Shown: in pieces, positions 6,570-6,633 of the stretch
How the letters are laid out: every line of letters starts with the position of its first letter
Position numbering within the stretch: position 1 is the stretch's first letter
Origin: CAYRTD01 sp964426915
Lineage (GTDB): Bacteria; Bacteroidota; Bacteroidia; Bacteroidales; GCA-2748055
Reading direction: 5' to 3'
Assembly (NCBI GenBank): GCA_964426915.1
Contig: CAYRTD010000189.1
Location: 1 to 6,633, forward strand
Length of the DNA stretch: 6,633 nucleotides
Position numbers and translations under genes: made by a program
Notes under the pieces: model-generated
Database searches by the model: none
The model's input: only the letters and a program-made list of their open reading frames with translations
Told to the model about the DNA's origin: nothing

Positions 6570-6633
6570 ACATTTCTCTTATTAGAGGGATTAATGAATC
6601 ATCTTTTTCTAAGTCATAAAGCTCTTTTAAAAG
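6556..6633 (-). CDS. C-terminal end of an unidentified operon gene (partial)
   Basis: The frame is open from the right edge of the window to a TAA at 6558-6556, giving the last 25 residues of a protein. It ends in KDDSLIPLIREMYEAN, which is helical and charged. It overlaps the methyltransferase start by 14 bases (ATG of the latter at 6569-6567), a spacing typical of translationally coupled genes, which supports its reality despite the short length. The ATG inside its penultimate codons (near 6572) is in its own frame and is not a better start for the methyltransferase. A restriction nuclease or other effector would be expected at this position, but the visible residues do not allow a family call. 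Confidence 0.6.
   Translation of the reverse strand, partial: LLKELYDLEKDDSLIPLIREMYEAN

Overview
The window looks like a chromosomal segment from an AT-rich member of the Bacteroidota, most likely a flavobacterium or close relative. This rests on protein families (a DUF3857/DUF3858-type protein next to mpl), the weak Shine-Dalgarno sequences, and the codon and amino-acid composition (rich in Lys, Ile, Asn and Glu). No rRNA, tRNA, integrase, transposase or CRISPR array was seen.

Region 1 (1-2309, plus strand) is core chromosome. After about 330 bases of AT-rich non-coding DNA comes the wreck of a DUF3857/transglutaminase-like protein gene. The first codons of its signal peptide (from 332) are followed almost at once, and out of frame, by the last ~170 codons of the protein, so most of the gene has been deleted. 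The next gene, mpl (963-2309), is complete and encodes the muropeptide ligase of peptidoglycan recycling.

Region 2 (2310-2684) is a gene-free junction full of secondary structure. A large imperfect inverted repeat starts about 20 bases after the mpl stop codon (18-base arms at 2331-2348 and 2422-2439, with an inner hairpin between them). A second inverted repeat (10-base arms at 2607-2616 and 2666-2675) lies just beyond the 3' end of the minus-strand genes. The layout recalls integron attC sites or other hairpin recombination sites, but neither repeat matches the full attC consensus.

Region 3 (2685-6633, minus strand, read right to left) is a compact accessory operon. It holds an unidentified gene entering from the right edge, a gamma-class N6-adenine DNA methyltransferase overlapping it, a six-helix (or so) membrane protein with a soluble beta-rich C-terminal tail, and a HerA/DUF87-type ATPase. 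The genes overlap or are separated by only a few bases. The likely theme is restriction-modification or another form of phage defence: the methyltransferase marks self DNA, the ATPase probably translocates on DNA, and the membrane protein may anchor it. The effector could be the truncated gene at the right edge, but too little of it is visible to name.

Three details deserve attention. The HerA-type ATPase ends in an acidic DEDDLPF tip, which looks like the C-terminal interaction peptide of single-stranded DNA-binding protein. Its only well-placed ATG (4078-4076) is one base out of frame with a 54-codon open extension that looks like the HerA N-terminal barrel, so this copy may carry a one-base deletion or a sequencing error. 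The membrane protein is in the same reading frame as that extension and appears to carry a barrel-like segment of its own.
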